Below are positions 23,201 through 35,896 of a DNA stretch of 64,000 bases, piece after piece (the stretch's first letter is position 1; each line of letters starts with the position of its first letter). A program made the position numbers and the translations under genes. The notes beneath the pieces were generated by a model. It saw only the letters and a program-made list of their open reading frames with translations, was not told the DNA's origin and did no database searches. The DNA comes from Liolophura sinensis (taxonomy: Eukaryota > Mollusca > Polyplacophora > Chitonida > Chitonidae), in NCBI RefSeq assembly GCF_032854445.1, contig NC_088296.1:19149485-19213484 (forward strand), written 5' to 3'.

Positions 23201-26200
23201 TTATACTTACAAGAGTATGCGATACCAACAAGACATTTTGAGTAATTCAAGACCAATGAAGTCTAATAAGTTGCAATTAACTTTAGTGCATTTTTGTACC
23301 TAATTCTGCTTAAGTCATTGTGGTAGGTGGCGTCCAATTTGCTACTATTTATGCATTTACACAAACAGTTAGAATAAAACCCTGAGGTAAATTGCCAAGA
23401 GCCGGTGTTTCACGGGCTTCGTGTGACCAGTTGCCAGCTATCACACTGTCGTCGCGCTGCTCTGGTTTTATTGTATGTTCTGTACTTTTAAAATTATATC
23501 ATATTCATTGTAAAACCGAAGAAATTTAGAGTGAACTGACTAAACACAGTTGTTGTATTCAGTAATAACTTGTAAAATCGTCAAACACCACACAGGCTTC
23601 AAGGTGAGATATGTAAACACCATATGCTGAACCGTTCTATATATTGCTGTCCCAATCAGTATAATTTATAATGTGAAAATTGAAACTATCTGTCTTTTCT
23701 GTGAGAGACGAAAACGTATTTGTTTAAATACCAGTATAGGTCCAGATAACATCTACCATCTTAAGATTCTGGTTTCATTAAAATTTAGCAAATATACAGT
23801 ATATATCAAGCAACTCTTTATGAATGTGACTATGGAGAAATCAACTCTGGTATGATTTAAGATTTTGATGAGAACAAGAAAGATAAGAGCATGTACTCTA
23901 TCGGACAATTATGTTGCAAATGATATTAAACGATTGTTAATATACATCTTAAATAATACAGTTAGAAAACTGCGCGGCACATACAATTGGATACAGTTTA
24001 AAAGTTTATATAAAATTTATATTCACACCTTTCCACGTAGACTTTGGAAGCTCTGGAGTAGTTCCACATGCCTTTTCATCTGTGTTACATGCATCTGGAA
24101 GAAAAGAATACACGTAAAATCCATACTTAAGTACTACTTACTTTAAAAAGACACCTGCATCTCACACATTATTTGCAATAATGGGGGCGTCGCAAGAAAA
24201 CTACACATTTGTACATGATGCTTGTCATTCTCTTCTGTCATGGGTATATTTATCCATAATTTGCAGCAAATACAACAATTTTCACATTCCCCGGGTTGCA
24301 CGTCTTTGTTTTTCGATAAAAAATGTCCCAGAAAGCATTTCCAGTCACACCCATGAGACACTGCGATCGTACAGGTAGATCCCTGCGATCTTAAAAAAGA
24401 TGTACATTTAGACAAACAACTGGGCCAGTATGCGGTGTATTCATTCGATGGATCAATGTGTATCACTAGAAAGGAAGTCCTTGTATCCACGTGTATTTCC
24501 ATCCATAATGACAGGCTATTGATATCAACTCACCATATTCACACACCAACTTTAAAGAGGTACCACATCTGACTTGTTCCCATTTCCATTCATTGTCACT
24601 CTGACATAGGCGACCACATGTTAAGTAATTTTTCATATAAAAATAAATCTCAGGAGGCGGTACCTTCCAGGACACATGTCTAACGGGTTGTCCTACAATT
24701 AGAAAAAACACGGTTATAACTGTAAAGTGGTCCTGTTGATATATCTGTGACATGTTTCAAAAGGCCACTGGAAACCGACAAAACTGATGTTTTAAATATA
24801 GCCTATACATGTACATATCTATCCAGTTTGGATATACTGCAAAACAGGCTGGACATAACTGTGTATTTAAGTCAATATACAGTGAAACTTTTATACCCTT
24901 AGACCTGTAATATGAGTTAATGTATAATACAATATTAATGTAAACAATAGTTTACACATGCGTGTTGAGTAGCCCAGCATGCGCTGAAGTGTAAGACACG
25001 GACAATGAACCTGATATGCCAATGTGTTGGATTATTCATCAGACGTTATTGATCACCCGACATGTCTACGACTGGGCAGGTAGAGAGCTGAACTCTTCAG
25101 TCACCGCATGGAGGTTACAACACAGTTTTTAATATTCTGACTGCTACATGACCATGAAGTACTTTCCTAGCATTATCAATGATTCCTAAACGCCATAGAA
25201 GAAAGTGACCCCTTCTTCACGCATAAAAGAAGTTCAAAAATGTGTGGTACAATTATTGAACTCATGATTACGACTAGGAAAATAGCCTACTAATTCATGT
25301 ATAACCAATTTTTCTCTTTTTTACGAATGTAATTTCTGAGTCATGTTTGCGATATTGTTTATGCCACACATTTTACAAAATTACTGTCACTTTGATAAGT
25401 GTACATTCGCTCGTTATCATGTATCGGTTTTTTGTATGTTACCGTTTGTTGACGCAAACAAACGGCGTGTCCGGTGAACAATCTTACGAAGCATGTTTGT
25501 GTATTTATTTCTCGGTTACAAGTCATTACTGATATAAGTTACTCGATCATGAACTGTAGACATAATGAGCGAGTGCAGTAGAAATTATTGTAATTTCCTA
25601 TGAAACACTTTGATGCAATGCTGTTCACATCGAAATAGACTGCCCAGGTTAACTGGATGGGACCCCGAACATAATTGCTGCTGTCCTGGGTTATTTGCGT
25701 CGCGCTAGAACGTTAACCTCCTCGTCCATGCCACCCCACCCCCAACCTCCCACCTCCACCCCTCTGTCCTTGAAGCGATGCATATAATCTACATGATAAG
25801 CCAACCACATAACTACATGTACCCTATCACTACATGTAGTCTACAGTTTTGTGTCTAATTCTGCTTAAGCCGTGATGATAAGGGAAATGTAATTTGCTGC
25901 TATTCGAGCAGTTACATCAACAGCTAGAGTAAAACCCGAATTGATGTAAATTTCCAAGAGGTGGAATTTCACCAGTGAAGTGTGACCATTTGTCAACTAT
26001 CGTACTCTCTTCGTTGTCATGGTTGTCCTGTTTATGCTGTACGTCCATATATATCTATATAACCCAATTCATACCATCAGTCCACTTCCATCGGCCGGAA
26101 GCTGACAAATCTGACGCCCCGATCCAAGCACAGTTTTCGCCAACATGAGGGCTCAAAAATTGGGATAACGGTGCATAAAGGTTGTCCGTTACCGTTTGTT

Positions 26201-29200
26201 GTGTGATTTTGGCCAACATTCCTCCATTCTGTTCACAAAAGGCTTTTGCATTTTTAAAGTCGGTCTCAGTATCGGATATTTTATAAATCTTGCCTTTGTA
26301 GACATACTGGTTGCTATCGGCACTGCTGACAGCTGAAAATGTACCAATTAAATATTAGGAAGATGACGTGACATGTAGATATATTCACACATGTGCACAT
26401 GCAGAAAACATGCTTTTAGAAAAAATGACTAGCTTTAGGTCAAACAAATACAAATCCCAAGCAAGACTGATGTGAGCAAATTCGTGTTTGTGGAACTGTC
26501 TCTCTACAAACAATGTGCGCGCTTGCATGCCACTTACATCACTGGTACGACTAGACAAACTTGACCTTTGGAGCCTAAGTGATACAAGTATTCTTGCCTA
26601 GACTAAGCTTTGCCTGCAGTGTCCTCTCGCCGAACCATTAAATCGGAATTTAGCAAAAAACTCTTTTACGTATTTGTTAGAATAATGTTGTGTTTTCCTT
26701 GTTATCTAAAGAGAAAGAATGTGTTTAAAGTACCGTTAAATAAAATGTCGTAGCACAGCTAGAAAAAGAGATTTTTGTTTTGTTTTCTGACATCACTTCC
26801 TGTCTCATCACAGTTGCTCTAGGGTTTTAGGCGTTTTTAATTTCTGTACAAGTTTTGCTAGTGGTAGCAATGATGCAATGTAATGCAGGAAGCGGCGCAT
26901 ACGCTATAAATAGTATGGTGGGCTTGTTATTTGCGATAAGCGCACATTTAGCACCGCCCTAGTTCCATTCTCATATTCAAGAGAGGACATCCATGAGCTT
27001 GTCTATCCTAAGGAGGATTGAAAATTGAAAAATGATTAACTTCAAGTAAAACACCAGCCGAGGTATTGTCGCCTAAAGAGGACTGTCGCACATAGGATTG
27101 TCGCACACTGCAAGAGGACTGTCGCACATAAATGCGACTATATGCAAAATTTACTTAAAAGTAATATCTTTAAAGCTCGATCCTTTTCATTTACCAAGCT
27201 GTATATTGATGATCTACTAGCGTTAAACAATCCCCATATTGATGAAGCTGGGAAGGAAACATATCCACCTATATTAGATTTACAAGGAGACAACAAATAA
27301 TCCTGATGGTACATCTTACTTGGATCTATATCTGTACAAAGACGCACAAGGTCTCCTTTCACGCCGCCTTTACGACAAAAGGAATAATTTCAATTTTGAT
27401 ATTGTAAATTATCCTTATTTGGATAGCAATATACAAAAGGGTCCTGCATATGGCGTATACATATTTTCCCTTGTAGCAATTGTCAGATCTTGCGTAAATT
27501 GTGATGACTTCAATCACAAGTTGTTTGTTCAAAAACTAGTTTGTCAAGGATACTCCATCAAACGCCTTCATTCTAAGTTTCTCAAATTTTACAATGAATA
27601 TAGCTCCCTCGTTGGCAGGTATGGACAATGCGTTGAGAATCTCTGGCGATCTACAACGCGATCAACCACATAGACGGAGTTTATGGGACCTATCGCGTAC
27701 ATGGGGGTTTAACAACATAGATGGCGCTGGTTGACCAGTGTAACCGTCTATCTTGTATGTCATGTGAAACATCATAAATGGCGCCTCTTGTAGCATGAGA
27801 TCATTACATATTAACGGGAAAGACGTAATCATCCGTTTCTTTCGAATCACAATCTGTTCGGTCAAGGTCATAATTTTCGAACTGTATCTCATACCGCTTA
27901 ACCGAGGTGTGGGGACCATGAAGGTAGCCATGCTCATTACATCTGCATGATGCCTTTATGAACAGTTGCAGTCAAATCGCGATTGAGATACCTTGTTTAG
28001 TTGTTATTTGACATGGAACTCCTTCACGGACTACGAATTTGAACTTTGATATGGAATTCATGCCAGGAACATCCACTGTCTACCCGGCATCATTGAAAAC
28101 TGATGACCACTTCTCTCTTTTGTGCTACCGGCTTTATTTCCTATCTATATGATTTCTTTCATACCTTTGTCTTTGGGAGCTACTGTTAAACGTTGATTTG
28201 TAAATCGATCTTGCGATTATTGACTTGGAACGCCCTTTAAGGACTACGAATGGTATATGCTTGTCGGACATGACACTCATATTTTTACACCAGATAGATT
28301 ATACGTTCATGGAATTTTTTATTAAAACAATTATTGCTAGTTTGGAGAATTGATTTTATCCCCATGCTTATTACTATAATTATTCCACGCCTGAACGCTA
28401 AGCGAGGACGATGGGAGTTCCTCCTTTTAGGTCTTAGTTGCGACTTGACCCAGGATTAACTCTCAATCTACCGCTCCCGAAGAGGCAGGATGTAATTTGG
28501 TGTATAGTATAAAATAGTCATTGAGTTTGTCTTCAAAGAAATCTGTACCAGACCTTCTTCAGAACTTATTCTTCATCATCAGTCATGAGGTATTACTTTT
28601 GTCTTTAGCTTCGCCGAGTCCCCTCTCTTGTCATGAGTCAATAAATTTTAAAAAATAAAGGCTTATCTTAATAAATTTTAAGTCAATCTTTATTCTTATA
28701 AATGAGCGTACGTCACTTTCATCGCGATCATCATTGCATTTAAACAACAACAACAACGTCTACAGTAGGCCTATACGACAATGCATATTTAGGCTACACG
28801 TAAGCAGACTATGGGATTAAATGGATTTGCTAATTTATTTTAAGTGGATGGAATATAGTGATTAAATACATGAAACAAATAAGTAAGCAGAACACACATA
28901 CGTAACTTACCAGCGGCCTTATAAAAAAGTGTGCATCATTCAAGGGGAGCAACTCGTGTATTTAATTGTTACAACAAACGGACACATGCGTGTATTTTTT
29001 TTTTCAATTTTACCGAGCAGAATCTCAAATACTCACGTCTTTAACTTTTGCATAGCATAAGACACCAAAAGGGTGCTGTTATTTAGCAATCAATGTATAT
29101 AATCTATACGATGACGCCGTCAACTAATAAGGTCAATAATCGTAAAGCGAATTACCAAAGTGACGTTAAACACAAATTACCAAAGAACTAAGATAGTATA

Positions 29201-31959
29201 TAAAGTACAAAAATAGGACGGAATCATACAAAGAGAAGCGGTTAACAGTTTTCAATGATGTATAAAAGACGCAAGGTATGTTCTAGGCGACTGAGTAAAA
29301 TGAGTATTCAAATTGTGTACCTTGCCAAAATATCAGTTGTCGAGAACAAAATGTGTACCTCAGTTGGGCTTTAGTTGTAACTTTTCATATATCCAAGGTG
29401 TCGATCTGATTCAAAACGATGAATATTGCGCCCTAATTCCGAGTTAAGCGGAATTAGACACAATCACGAAGCAGAGCGCCAGAGATACTGAACACTCTGT
29501 CAATATTTACATACAAGAGAATTGTGCTCATAGTAAATTTAGTGAAGACGTTTGATGGAATAACCTTGACACACTAGGTTTTGCAGTAATAGCTTGTGAT
29601 ATTGATTATAATCGTCACAAGCATTATGTAACAAATGCTACAAAGCCAGATATGTACACGACAAAATGCAGAACCGTTCGGTATATTGTTGTCTCAATAA
29701 GGATAATATACAATGCCAAAATTCAAACCATCACTATTGTCGTGAAACCTAAGAGAGAGGAAAGCGTTTTGCTCTTTGTACATATAAGGTCCAGATAAGA
29801 TATACTGTAGTGGGAGTCTGTGCTTTCCTTTAAATCTAACGACGGTTGGTAAATATCTTTCACAGCCTTTGCTATATATGGATTGTGTAAAGTCAGCAGA
29901 TCATCAGTGTACGGTTTAGTTAATGAGAAAGATCGTGCCAGGTACGGATTACACCTTCATCGTTTCTACATATAGTCACACTCATATGAGAACAGGTATA
30001 GGGTGGCCAACAGAGCGAGGGGGGTAGGGCATCAATTGTAGCCATCGGAATACATATACACTGTTGTGATTTTATTTCTCCGAATTTCACATAGATGTTA
30101 TTATTGAGAAATTCAAGCAACTCGATGAAGATGAAAACATCCCTTGAATGGTAACTCTAGTATGTAGAAGACCTGAAGAAGGCTTTGTTGCCTCTGACAT
30201 TAATGTAGTGCTGTTGTGCAGTTCAAAAAAATAAGTGTAATTAAGTGCGTTAAGTGTAATGGATTCTTAAAAGCTCCAAACGTCTAACTAAAAAAACGAG
30301 AATCTCAAATACACGTACAGTATAAGGACGTCGTTACTTGGTATTTCTCCACTGTGTGTACTTTATCTTTCTGGAAATATGACATGATGTGTGTACATAT
30401 ACCAAGTACCAAATCTTGTGATAGTCTTGTGGCAGGACGAGTCTATGCCGCCAACTATCTCTAAACTATTAGTACTGATCGCCGGGCAAGCCAGCAACAA
30501 GTACCATTTGTAAAGTTCTTGGTATGACACGACTAGTTGCTAACATCTAATTGGATGTCTGTTCCCAAATGAAGCAAAGTTATCGACTGTAATGTCTTTG
30601 TGGTTTTTATAAGTTGGGGTTTAAGTTTTTGTCCCTCATTAATTGAGTCTGTATATTGTTATGTATTTGTAAATAATAAATAATCAGTATACCCTACTCA
30701 GGCTTGAGCGAGCTATTCCAGAAGATAACAATCATCACACAGACGTGCAACGTGGAGCCCATTTTAGCGCTCGGCCATAGGTAATTTCAAAGGGACACGT
30801 CCTTGCCTTTTTCTATGAGACTGCGGGAGAAAAGGTTTTTATGAGGCGAATGCAGTGTGTGTGCGGAGCCCAGACCTCAGTATAGACTCTGTGGTGCAGT
30901 ATCGATAGATACAGATAAGATTAAACCTTTGAAACCGTAAACGTTACATAATTGTAAACAAATTGATATCGGGAATATGCTTGTTTGCTTTGGGTGAAAC
31001 TAAAGGTTTGGCAAGTTGCTGGAAACTGCTTAGATGAAACACTTCAGACGTAAGACTAGTCTGTACTCATTCTACGGTATTGTGAAAAAACGTTGGGGTT
31101 ACTAATGAAGGTGGTAATAGAGTTACAAAAATGGTGTAAAATGATCGCGGTTAGCTGCTTGCTGTAGTAGTCACTGACAGGAATCCTATTTTTCTTTTTA
31201 AATATATTTGTCTACTTATTTCCAGGGGCAGACCATGCATGGGGGTCTGCACCTGTTTACAATTACGTTAAAGTAATTCGGCACAACGTTGCAAGGCGCT
31301 GAGTCATATACAATTCGCTAATGTTTGAATAAATTAAGACTATCTAGGAACTCTAATTTTAGGAACAGTCTATTTTAACAGTTTGAACTGTTCTGACTGG
31401 ATGATGAAGTCGAAAATAGGATATGTCCTGACAGACACGCATCCGATAGGGTAGTACAGAAAGTGCGGGAGGGGGGCGTTACTTGTGGGGAAGTGCATAT
31501 AATACTGTGTTCAGAGCGTGCATGCTATCCCTTTTTTAGGCAAACCTACCAGGTGGCTGACAGTTATATTGCTGTGAACCGACACCTTATTAAACGTCCT
31601 TCTACCCATGATGGCATTTGAACAATTGTGTTAGAATCCTGTGGTTGACTGGATGTTACATTATCAACCCCCATAACATTATCATTTAAGCCATAAAGAT
31701 AAACTGAGCCAAGCTCCAGCATTCAAAATACTTGTCTGTCACAGATTTTCCGTTTCATGTCGGATTCAGAATGGGCTGAAGAGCGATAAATTACGTATAT
31801 TACTTGAATGCTGAAGTTGTCCAATCATCACCCGAGAAATCAAAATGTTTTTATATTAGCAGTTGTGTCTTCCTAGTAAATGTGGCAGCAATACTTACAT
31901 TCCACAAGCGTATTCCAGAAGATGACAACCATCAGACAGGCGTACAGCGTCAAACACAT
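16102..31959 (-). CDS. Gene A: secreted two-CTLD, hinge and PAN-domain protein (complete, 7 exons)
   Basis: Predicted exons, in order of transcription, are 31959-31899 (signal), 26332-26075 and 24692-24534 (CTLD-1), 21484-21227 and 20059-19904 (CTLD-2), 17610-17509 (hinge) and 16325-16102 (PAN plus stop). Every border is GT-AG and every intron is phase 1. The lengths total 1218 nt, giving 405 residues and a stop with no frame break, which supports a single transcript. The gene crosses the unit 2/unit 1 border. By family knowledge CTLDs bind sugars or proteins outside the cell, and secreted invertebrate forms often act in immune recognition. That role is inference here, because the calcium-sugar motifs are absent. 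The alternative is two shorter genes, but I find no signal exon just upstream of CTLD-2 and no stop exon after CTLD-1. Confidence 0.75.
17149..17218. repeat. (TA)n microsatellite, unit 1
   Basis: About 35 uninterrupted TA steps in the intron between the hinge and PAN exons on the minus strand. Length differs among units. Confidence 0.95.
17509..17610 (-). CDS. Gene A exon 6: Pro/Lys-rich hinge
   Basis: This 102 nt phase-1 exon lies between the acceptor TTTTTCAG and the donor GTAAGATT. The peptide is low complexity with alternating Pro, Lys, Val and Glu (KPVLEPKVKPDLESKQKP) and ends in HQKATTTG. It has no cysteines, so it should be an extended linker between the CTLDs and the PAN domain, possibly O-glycosylated at its Thr run (inference). 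The exon is open in all three units. The unit 3 copy changes one Thr to Arg. Confidence 0.7.
18500..18985. repeat. Degenerate ~16 bp minisatellite (unit 1)
   Basis: The motif TATATTCTGACTGTGT recurs with many variants (TATATCCTGACTGTGC, TATATTCCGATTCTGT and others) across ~480 bp in the CTLD-2b to hinge intron. The long plus-strand open frame here is a product of the repeat. Counterpart at 41397-41885. Confidence 0.8.
19205..19358 (-). mobile_element. 5'-truncated SINE (unit 1)
   Basis: A T run followed by the SINE 3' half in minus orientation, flanked by TCCTTAGA at 19197-19204 and 19359-19366. The tRNA head is missing. Confidence 0.75.
19904..20059 (-). CDS. Gene A exon 5: CTLD-2, C-terminal half
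   Basis: This 156 nt exon has the acceptor ATTTGCAG and the donor GTAAGT, in phase 1. It encodes MYSLRWFINPHTYRFLRY, then DCGRLC, WEWTQAYC and KFVCEYG. The disulfide cysteines and the family's C-terminal VCEY are present. There is no EPN/QPD motif, and WTQ stands where WND would be, so this domain too lacks the usual calcium ligands. Confidence 0.82.
20890..21000. repeat. Degenerate CA-rich tract
   Basis: Interrupted ACAC, CACGCAC and ACAAAC steps within the intron between the CTLD-2 exons. Counterpart at 43790-43897. Confidence 0.6.
21227..21484 (-). CDS. Gene A exon 4: CTLD-2, N-terminal half
   Basis: This 258 nt exon is the same length and phase as the first CTLD-1 exon, so CTLD-1 and CTLD-2 arose by duplication of a two-exon module. 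Visible motifs are SSADSNEYVDNGKIYKV, CEKDGGRLAKI, NCVWIGVSD and WVWVDG before the donor GTATGA. The acceptor TTTGCAG precedes it. An in-frame ATG sits 19 nt upstream of the exon, but it has no signal-like sequence, so I treat this as an internal exon. Confidence 0.85.
22395..22550 (+). mobile_element. Old SINE fragment with AAATAAATA tail (unit 1)
   Basis: GGTCGTATAAGTGAAATCTT, GACGTAAAACGTCAATCCAC and a (AAATAAATA) tail mark a diverged SINE 3' end. Counterpart at 45300-45456. Confidence 0.5.
24534..24692 (-). CDS. Gene A exon 3: CTLD-1, C-terminal half
   Basis: This 159 nt exon has the acceptor ATTGTAG and the donor GTGAGT, phase 1 at both ends. The translation runs from GQPVRHVSW through CGRLC and WKWEQVRC to LVCEYG, giving the CTLD's inner and outer disulfide cysteines and the ending VCEY. 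The long loop has no EPN or QPD, and WEQ replaces the WND that normally coordinates calcium. Classical calcium-dependent sugar binding is therefore unlikely. The homologous exon in unit 1 is frameshifted. Confidence 0.82.
26075..26332 (-). CDS. Gene A exon 2: CTLD-1, N-terminal half
   Basis: This 258 nt exon has the acceptor TTTTCAG and the donor GTATGA, both in phase 1. The translation shows the CTLD hallmarks in order: a short N-terminal beta hairpin (YVYKGKIYKI), helix 1 with the first conserved Cys and the CEQNGGMLAKI block, and then NCAWIGASD, which is the family's WIGL-type core strand, ending in WKWTDG. The next exon supplies the remaining cysteines. The same exon is intact in all three units. 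Residues differ slightly between units: the position before the TETDF block is Ala in unit 1 and Asp in units 2 and 3. Confidence 0.85.
27140..27672 (+). mobile_element. Reverse-transcriptase fossil with YIDD box (unit 2)
   Basis: Copy of the unit 1 fossil. It has the same stop after the YIDD segment, a frame change before GTSYLDLYLY, and an open C-terminal part up to 27672. Confidence 0.65.
29525..29950 (-). mobile_element. Second inverted reverse-transcriptase fossil (unit 2)
   Basis: Counterpart of 6590-7015, almost identical in sequence. Confidence 0.55.
30702..30762 (-). pseudogene. Second signal exon of gene A, splice donor lost
   Basis: The ATG at 30762 opens a signal-like peptide (VCVMIVIFWNSS core), but the base after the exon is C where unit 3 has G (CTGAGT against GTGAGT). 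Without the donor, the frame runs into TAG within four codons. It is probably a dead alternative first exon of gene A. Confidence 0.5.
31899..31959 (-). CDS. Gene A exon 1: signal peptide
   Basis: On the minus strand an ATG at 31959 opens 20 codons whose core is the hydrophobic stretch ACLMVVIFW. This is followed by one base of the next codon and the donor GTAAGT. The exon is 61 nt (phase 1), matching the phase-1 acceptor of CTLD-1. A short basic-free start, a hydrophobic core and a phase-1 break right after the signal are usual for secreted CTLD proteins. No transcript data are available, so the 5' UTR and promoter are not defined. Confidence 0.65.
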
Positions 31960-33821
31960 TTTAGGGCCGCAGCCATATACCGTCGATAATTCCACAGACT
32001 TGTGTACTTGTCGTTGTTAGGGCATTTGTTGGACAGTAATGATATCTTAGGTTAAAAACTAAAGCGGCGTAACATAACAAATCAATAAAACGTGCGCTTA
32101 CATCGTAGCAGAAAATAACCGGACGACAACGTTGGCAAGTTGACAGATCTGTTACTATTACTGATAGCGTCATACTGTATCGCTCATACTTTAAAGAAAC
32201 CCTTGCAACTGTATATAGTCTTTTTATTTTACCCAGTCGACTAAATTCAGCTGTCTATAAAATCAGTCATACTGGCAACCAAAATTGCCGTTAGTCAGTG
32301 ACACGTAATAACACAAGCCATATACAGCAATTCCTATTCTGGAATGTATAATGCTAAACTCCCGAAACCTTGTTTCGACACGAGGAAGTCATTATGTGAG
32401 GAAATTCTGTTGTAAAAAATAATGTAGTCTATTCGCTGAGAGAGTAGTGTAGTTGTGTTACTGAGCATGTTGGTGCAGCGATTATAAAACAAATTACTCA
32501 CCAGGCCTATTGCCCACCACGCCACTGGTTTCTGAATAATTATAACGTCACTCGATGAAATGACTTCTTGGTGTCAAAAGCACATTTAAGAAGTTATCAA
32601 TTAGAAAAAGTATTATAACTGCCTTTTCCTAAGAATTATATAGACGTATCAGTGTGCAGAGCTTGTGTTGTTTCAAATCACTAAGGAAAGGCAAGGTGCC
32701 CCTTATATTACATGTTTTTCAAAATTTGATCAAGTCAACAAATTCTCCATTACCATCTGTTATATTTCGTTTATACTTTTATTTCTTTTAAGCCAGTTAT
32801 TAATAGAAATCGTCGCATTTTTTTATTGCACTATAAAATACGCACATCATAGAATAAATGCAGAGCAGCGACAATAGCAAATAGCCTTAATATCATCGTC
32901 AACCGATTACTGTCGCATATTCTGACGACTACACACCATAGAGAGTAAAACCAGATCAGTGACAAAAGTGTGATAGTTGACGAATGTTCCATGGCTTAAG
33001 CAGAATTGGATGAAAAATAATAAAGTGGTGTTAATTCCATCTAGAAGTTCACTGCTCTAGAATTCCCCAAAATGCTGAGTTGTCATCATATTCAATATGC
33101 CATGACATTAGGGCATGCGTACTTTGTATACATACACAAAAATAGACTGCAGTCCTGCATGGATGTTATATATGTACCCATGTATGTCATATTTTGACAT
33201 GTATGTATCTTTTGGTACACACAAAGATAAAACTTCCATACACTTGTGTCTACATACATATATTTCACTTAGCCACTTATGTTTAATCGCACGAAGTCGG
33301 TAAGCGAGAGATATTTTGTGAATATCATTATATTGTTATAGGGCTATCTAGAAGTCGATTAACAGTCTAAAGCAAAACATCTTGAGGGGCAAATAGCTTA
33401 GCAGGAGTTAACAAATTTCTTGAAAACTGTCAAAAATAGATAAAAAATCCTGGAATTGATGGATTTGCTGTTGAATACTATTGAATATGTTGTAACGATA
33501 TATGACATTTAGGGTCAGAGCTGCAAGATGCTTTTCATAAATGAAAAAAATGTCCTCTTCACAAAACAGGGAGTAATAACATGTCTTCGAAACTTTAATA
33601 AACCGAAGGATTTTTTGAAAAAAAAAACTGGCGGCCAATAACTTTACTAAATCTTAATTACAAATAAATTAGTTCCTGTGTTGTACATACAATGTGTATT
33701 ATGTAAGGTTATTTAAGAGGATCAGAAAGGTTTCTTTTCAGAAAGATATATTGACAAAAATATTCGTCTAATTTAAGATGTTATGTTTGAAATGTTGAAT
33801 AGTGAAATCTTGAGGATGCGC

Positions 33822-34152
33822 CCGTCCATTGACTGAAAATGCATTAGACTCCGTGTCATGGAAGTTTATTCAACAAATGATGGAAACATTGGGGTTTGGT
33901 AATGACTTTTAAAGATGGATAGATATTAGAAGATAGTTGTATACTACAAATTTTGAATATATCCTCTGCAGTCTTAATCAGTACAAGTTGTAGACAAGAA
34001 AATCCGATTTCGCCGCATTGTTATAAGAAACAATGAAAAAATAAAGGGTTTGAATGTAAACGGAATGGGAAATAAATTCAGTCAATTTGACGGTACTCAA
34101 TTTATTGTGGACTGATTCCAAAACACCTTGGAAGAATCATTAAACTACCTAA
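33822..34152 (+). mobile_element. Degenerate LINE reverse-transcriptase fragment (unit 2)
   Basis: Same fragment as 10930-11260 with one base fewer in the G run after AAAATAAAG. Confidence 0.55.
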
Positions 34153-35756
34153 ATCTTTATTATATATATATTTAGGAATATAAATCAATAAAGAAAAATG
34201 AAAGCAGTGTGGTAGGTCTCTTTGTATGGGTGCAATCTAATGCAGACTTAAAGCGAGACTGCATGAAGGAGCTAACCATATTTCGGTGAAAATAATTGAC
34301 AAATAATGTCGATTTCAACTAAACATCGGGATAAATTAAATACAATAAAAAAAACCTTTTTGGACAGTAACGCTGGACGCTTGGGAAGCTATAAGGTATG
34401 TAAAGAATAAACAAATGTATAAATATGCGAGTAGGGGGTGAAAGTGTGGCCGCAAAGACGCATCCTCAAAATTGTTTTGCTGGACCCGCTTCGAGGACTC
34501 GATAGTGCTTTGCAGTAAGGTATTTTTTGTATTTATTAATTTACAAACCGCAAATTGGATGCGTTCCAATGTCACCTGTTTTTCATACCCTAGAGGAGGC
34601 TTTTGCGGCAAAGGTGTTTAGCGTCCCAGTGTGGTGCAATGAGCCAGGGGCATCTGAGCCCAAGCCCAGCTTGTGCTAGCTTTCTCGCCGGCCGTACGTT
34701 GGAAGGTATGCGAGCAAACTGCGAATGGCCGTGGGTTTCCCTAGGGTTCTGTCCGCCGTGGTATATAAGTGAAATGTTCCTGAATGCGTCGTAAAACACC
34801 AATCAAGTGAATAAATAAACATACCCTCGATTTCTGGTAGGAATCAGTTTTAAAACTATAAAAAAAACTTCCCTGCCCGATTTCCTCCCACCATAATAGT
34901 GCCGTGGTATAAGTGATTTATTTTTGAGTACGCCGTATAGCGCCAGTAAAATAAGTGAATAAATAACTGCACGCACGCATGCACGCACGTACACACCCAC
35001 ACAGAGACCCTGGGCCTTACATTCTTCCTTTTCTCCTGTAGTTCTGCCTTTGATACGTATACTGTTGAAATATATACTTAGAAAGAATACTGAAAGAATA
35101 TACTCAGTCCACAGCAATATAAATTTGATATATTCCAAAAATTACAATTATAATTAGATTTCAATCTAAACGTCTAAACAGACACTCTTGTACAAAATGG
35201 ATGTACTGCTCCAATAAGCGCAAGGCCAATTCCCAAAACCAGATTCTACACAAAACACCAGAGTACATGTATTAGGAAAGTATATTCAGAAATTATGCAG
35301 GAGTTATACAACGAGAAGCAATCAACAGTTTTACAATAATGACGGGAAAACACAAAGAATGTTATAGGCGAATTAATTATTAAATCAATATCAAAATCCT
35401 GCTACAATCTACTTGGTATTTTGAATTCAACCAAATGAAGTATGTGAGTTGTTTCTTTGATTGGAAATGTTCAGATATATTATGTGGCGATCTAATTTAA
35501 CATGATGAATGTCTGTCCTTACCCGCAGGGTTAATCGCATTTAAATACAGTTATGACGCAAATTGCCACAGATGTCCCAAAATTTTATTCACAATACCAA
35601 AACGCCTCAGGTATGTCACAGCAGTGTTATAAGCGTCTAACAGCAAATATATGCGTTGAAAAGGACATTGGGATACCAGCTGTCAACCACTGATAAAAGA
35701 GCTATCTCACTGGCTACAGTAAGATAACACTTTCGTTATTACACACCCCAACGCCA

Positions 35757-35896
35757 TGACGTCACAATAAACACTTTTGTTTTATGACATTTTAATCCGA
35801 GCTGAACAGAATGACGTCATCATTTAAAGTTCAGTCAAATTTAACGTATCTTACGTCACGCAACAACAAACGACGTCATACGTCACGTGCGACGTC
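35757..35896. promoter_or_regulatory. Cluster of CRE-like ACGTCA sites (unit 2)
   Basis: TGACGTCA at 35757 and 35812, further ACGTCA at 35853, 35873 and 35880. Same arrangement as unit 1. Confidence 0.45.

Noticed and set aside
24143-24382. Possible cysteine-rich terminal exon on the minus strand downstream of CTLD-1b (acceptor GATCGCAG, stop at 24143)
   Set aside because: Its reading frame needs a phase-0 junction, while CTLD-1b ends in phase 1. I see no domain in it and unit 1 has a stop in it. It is probably intron sequence.
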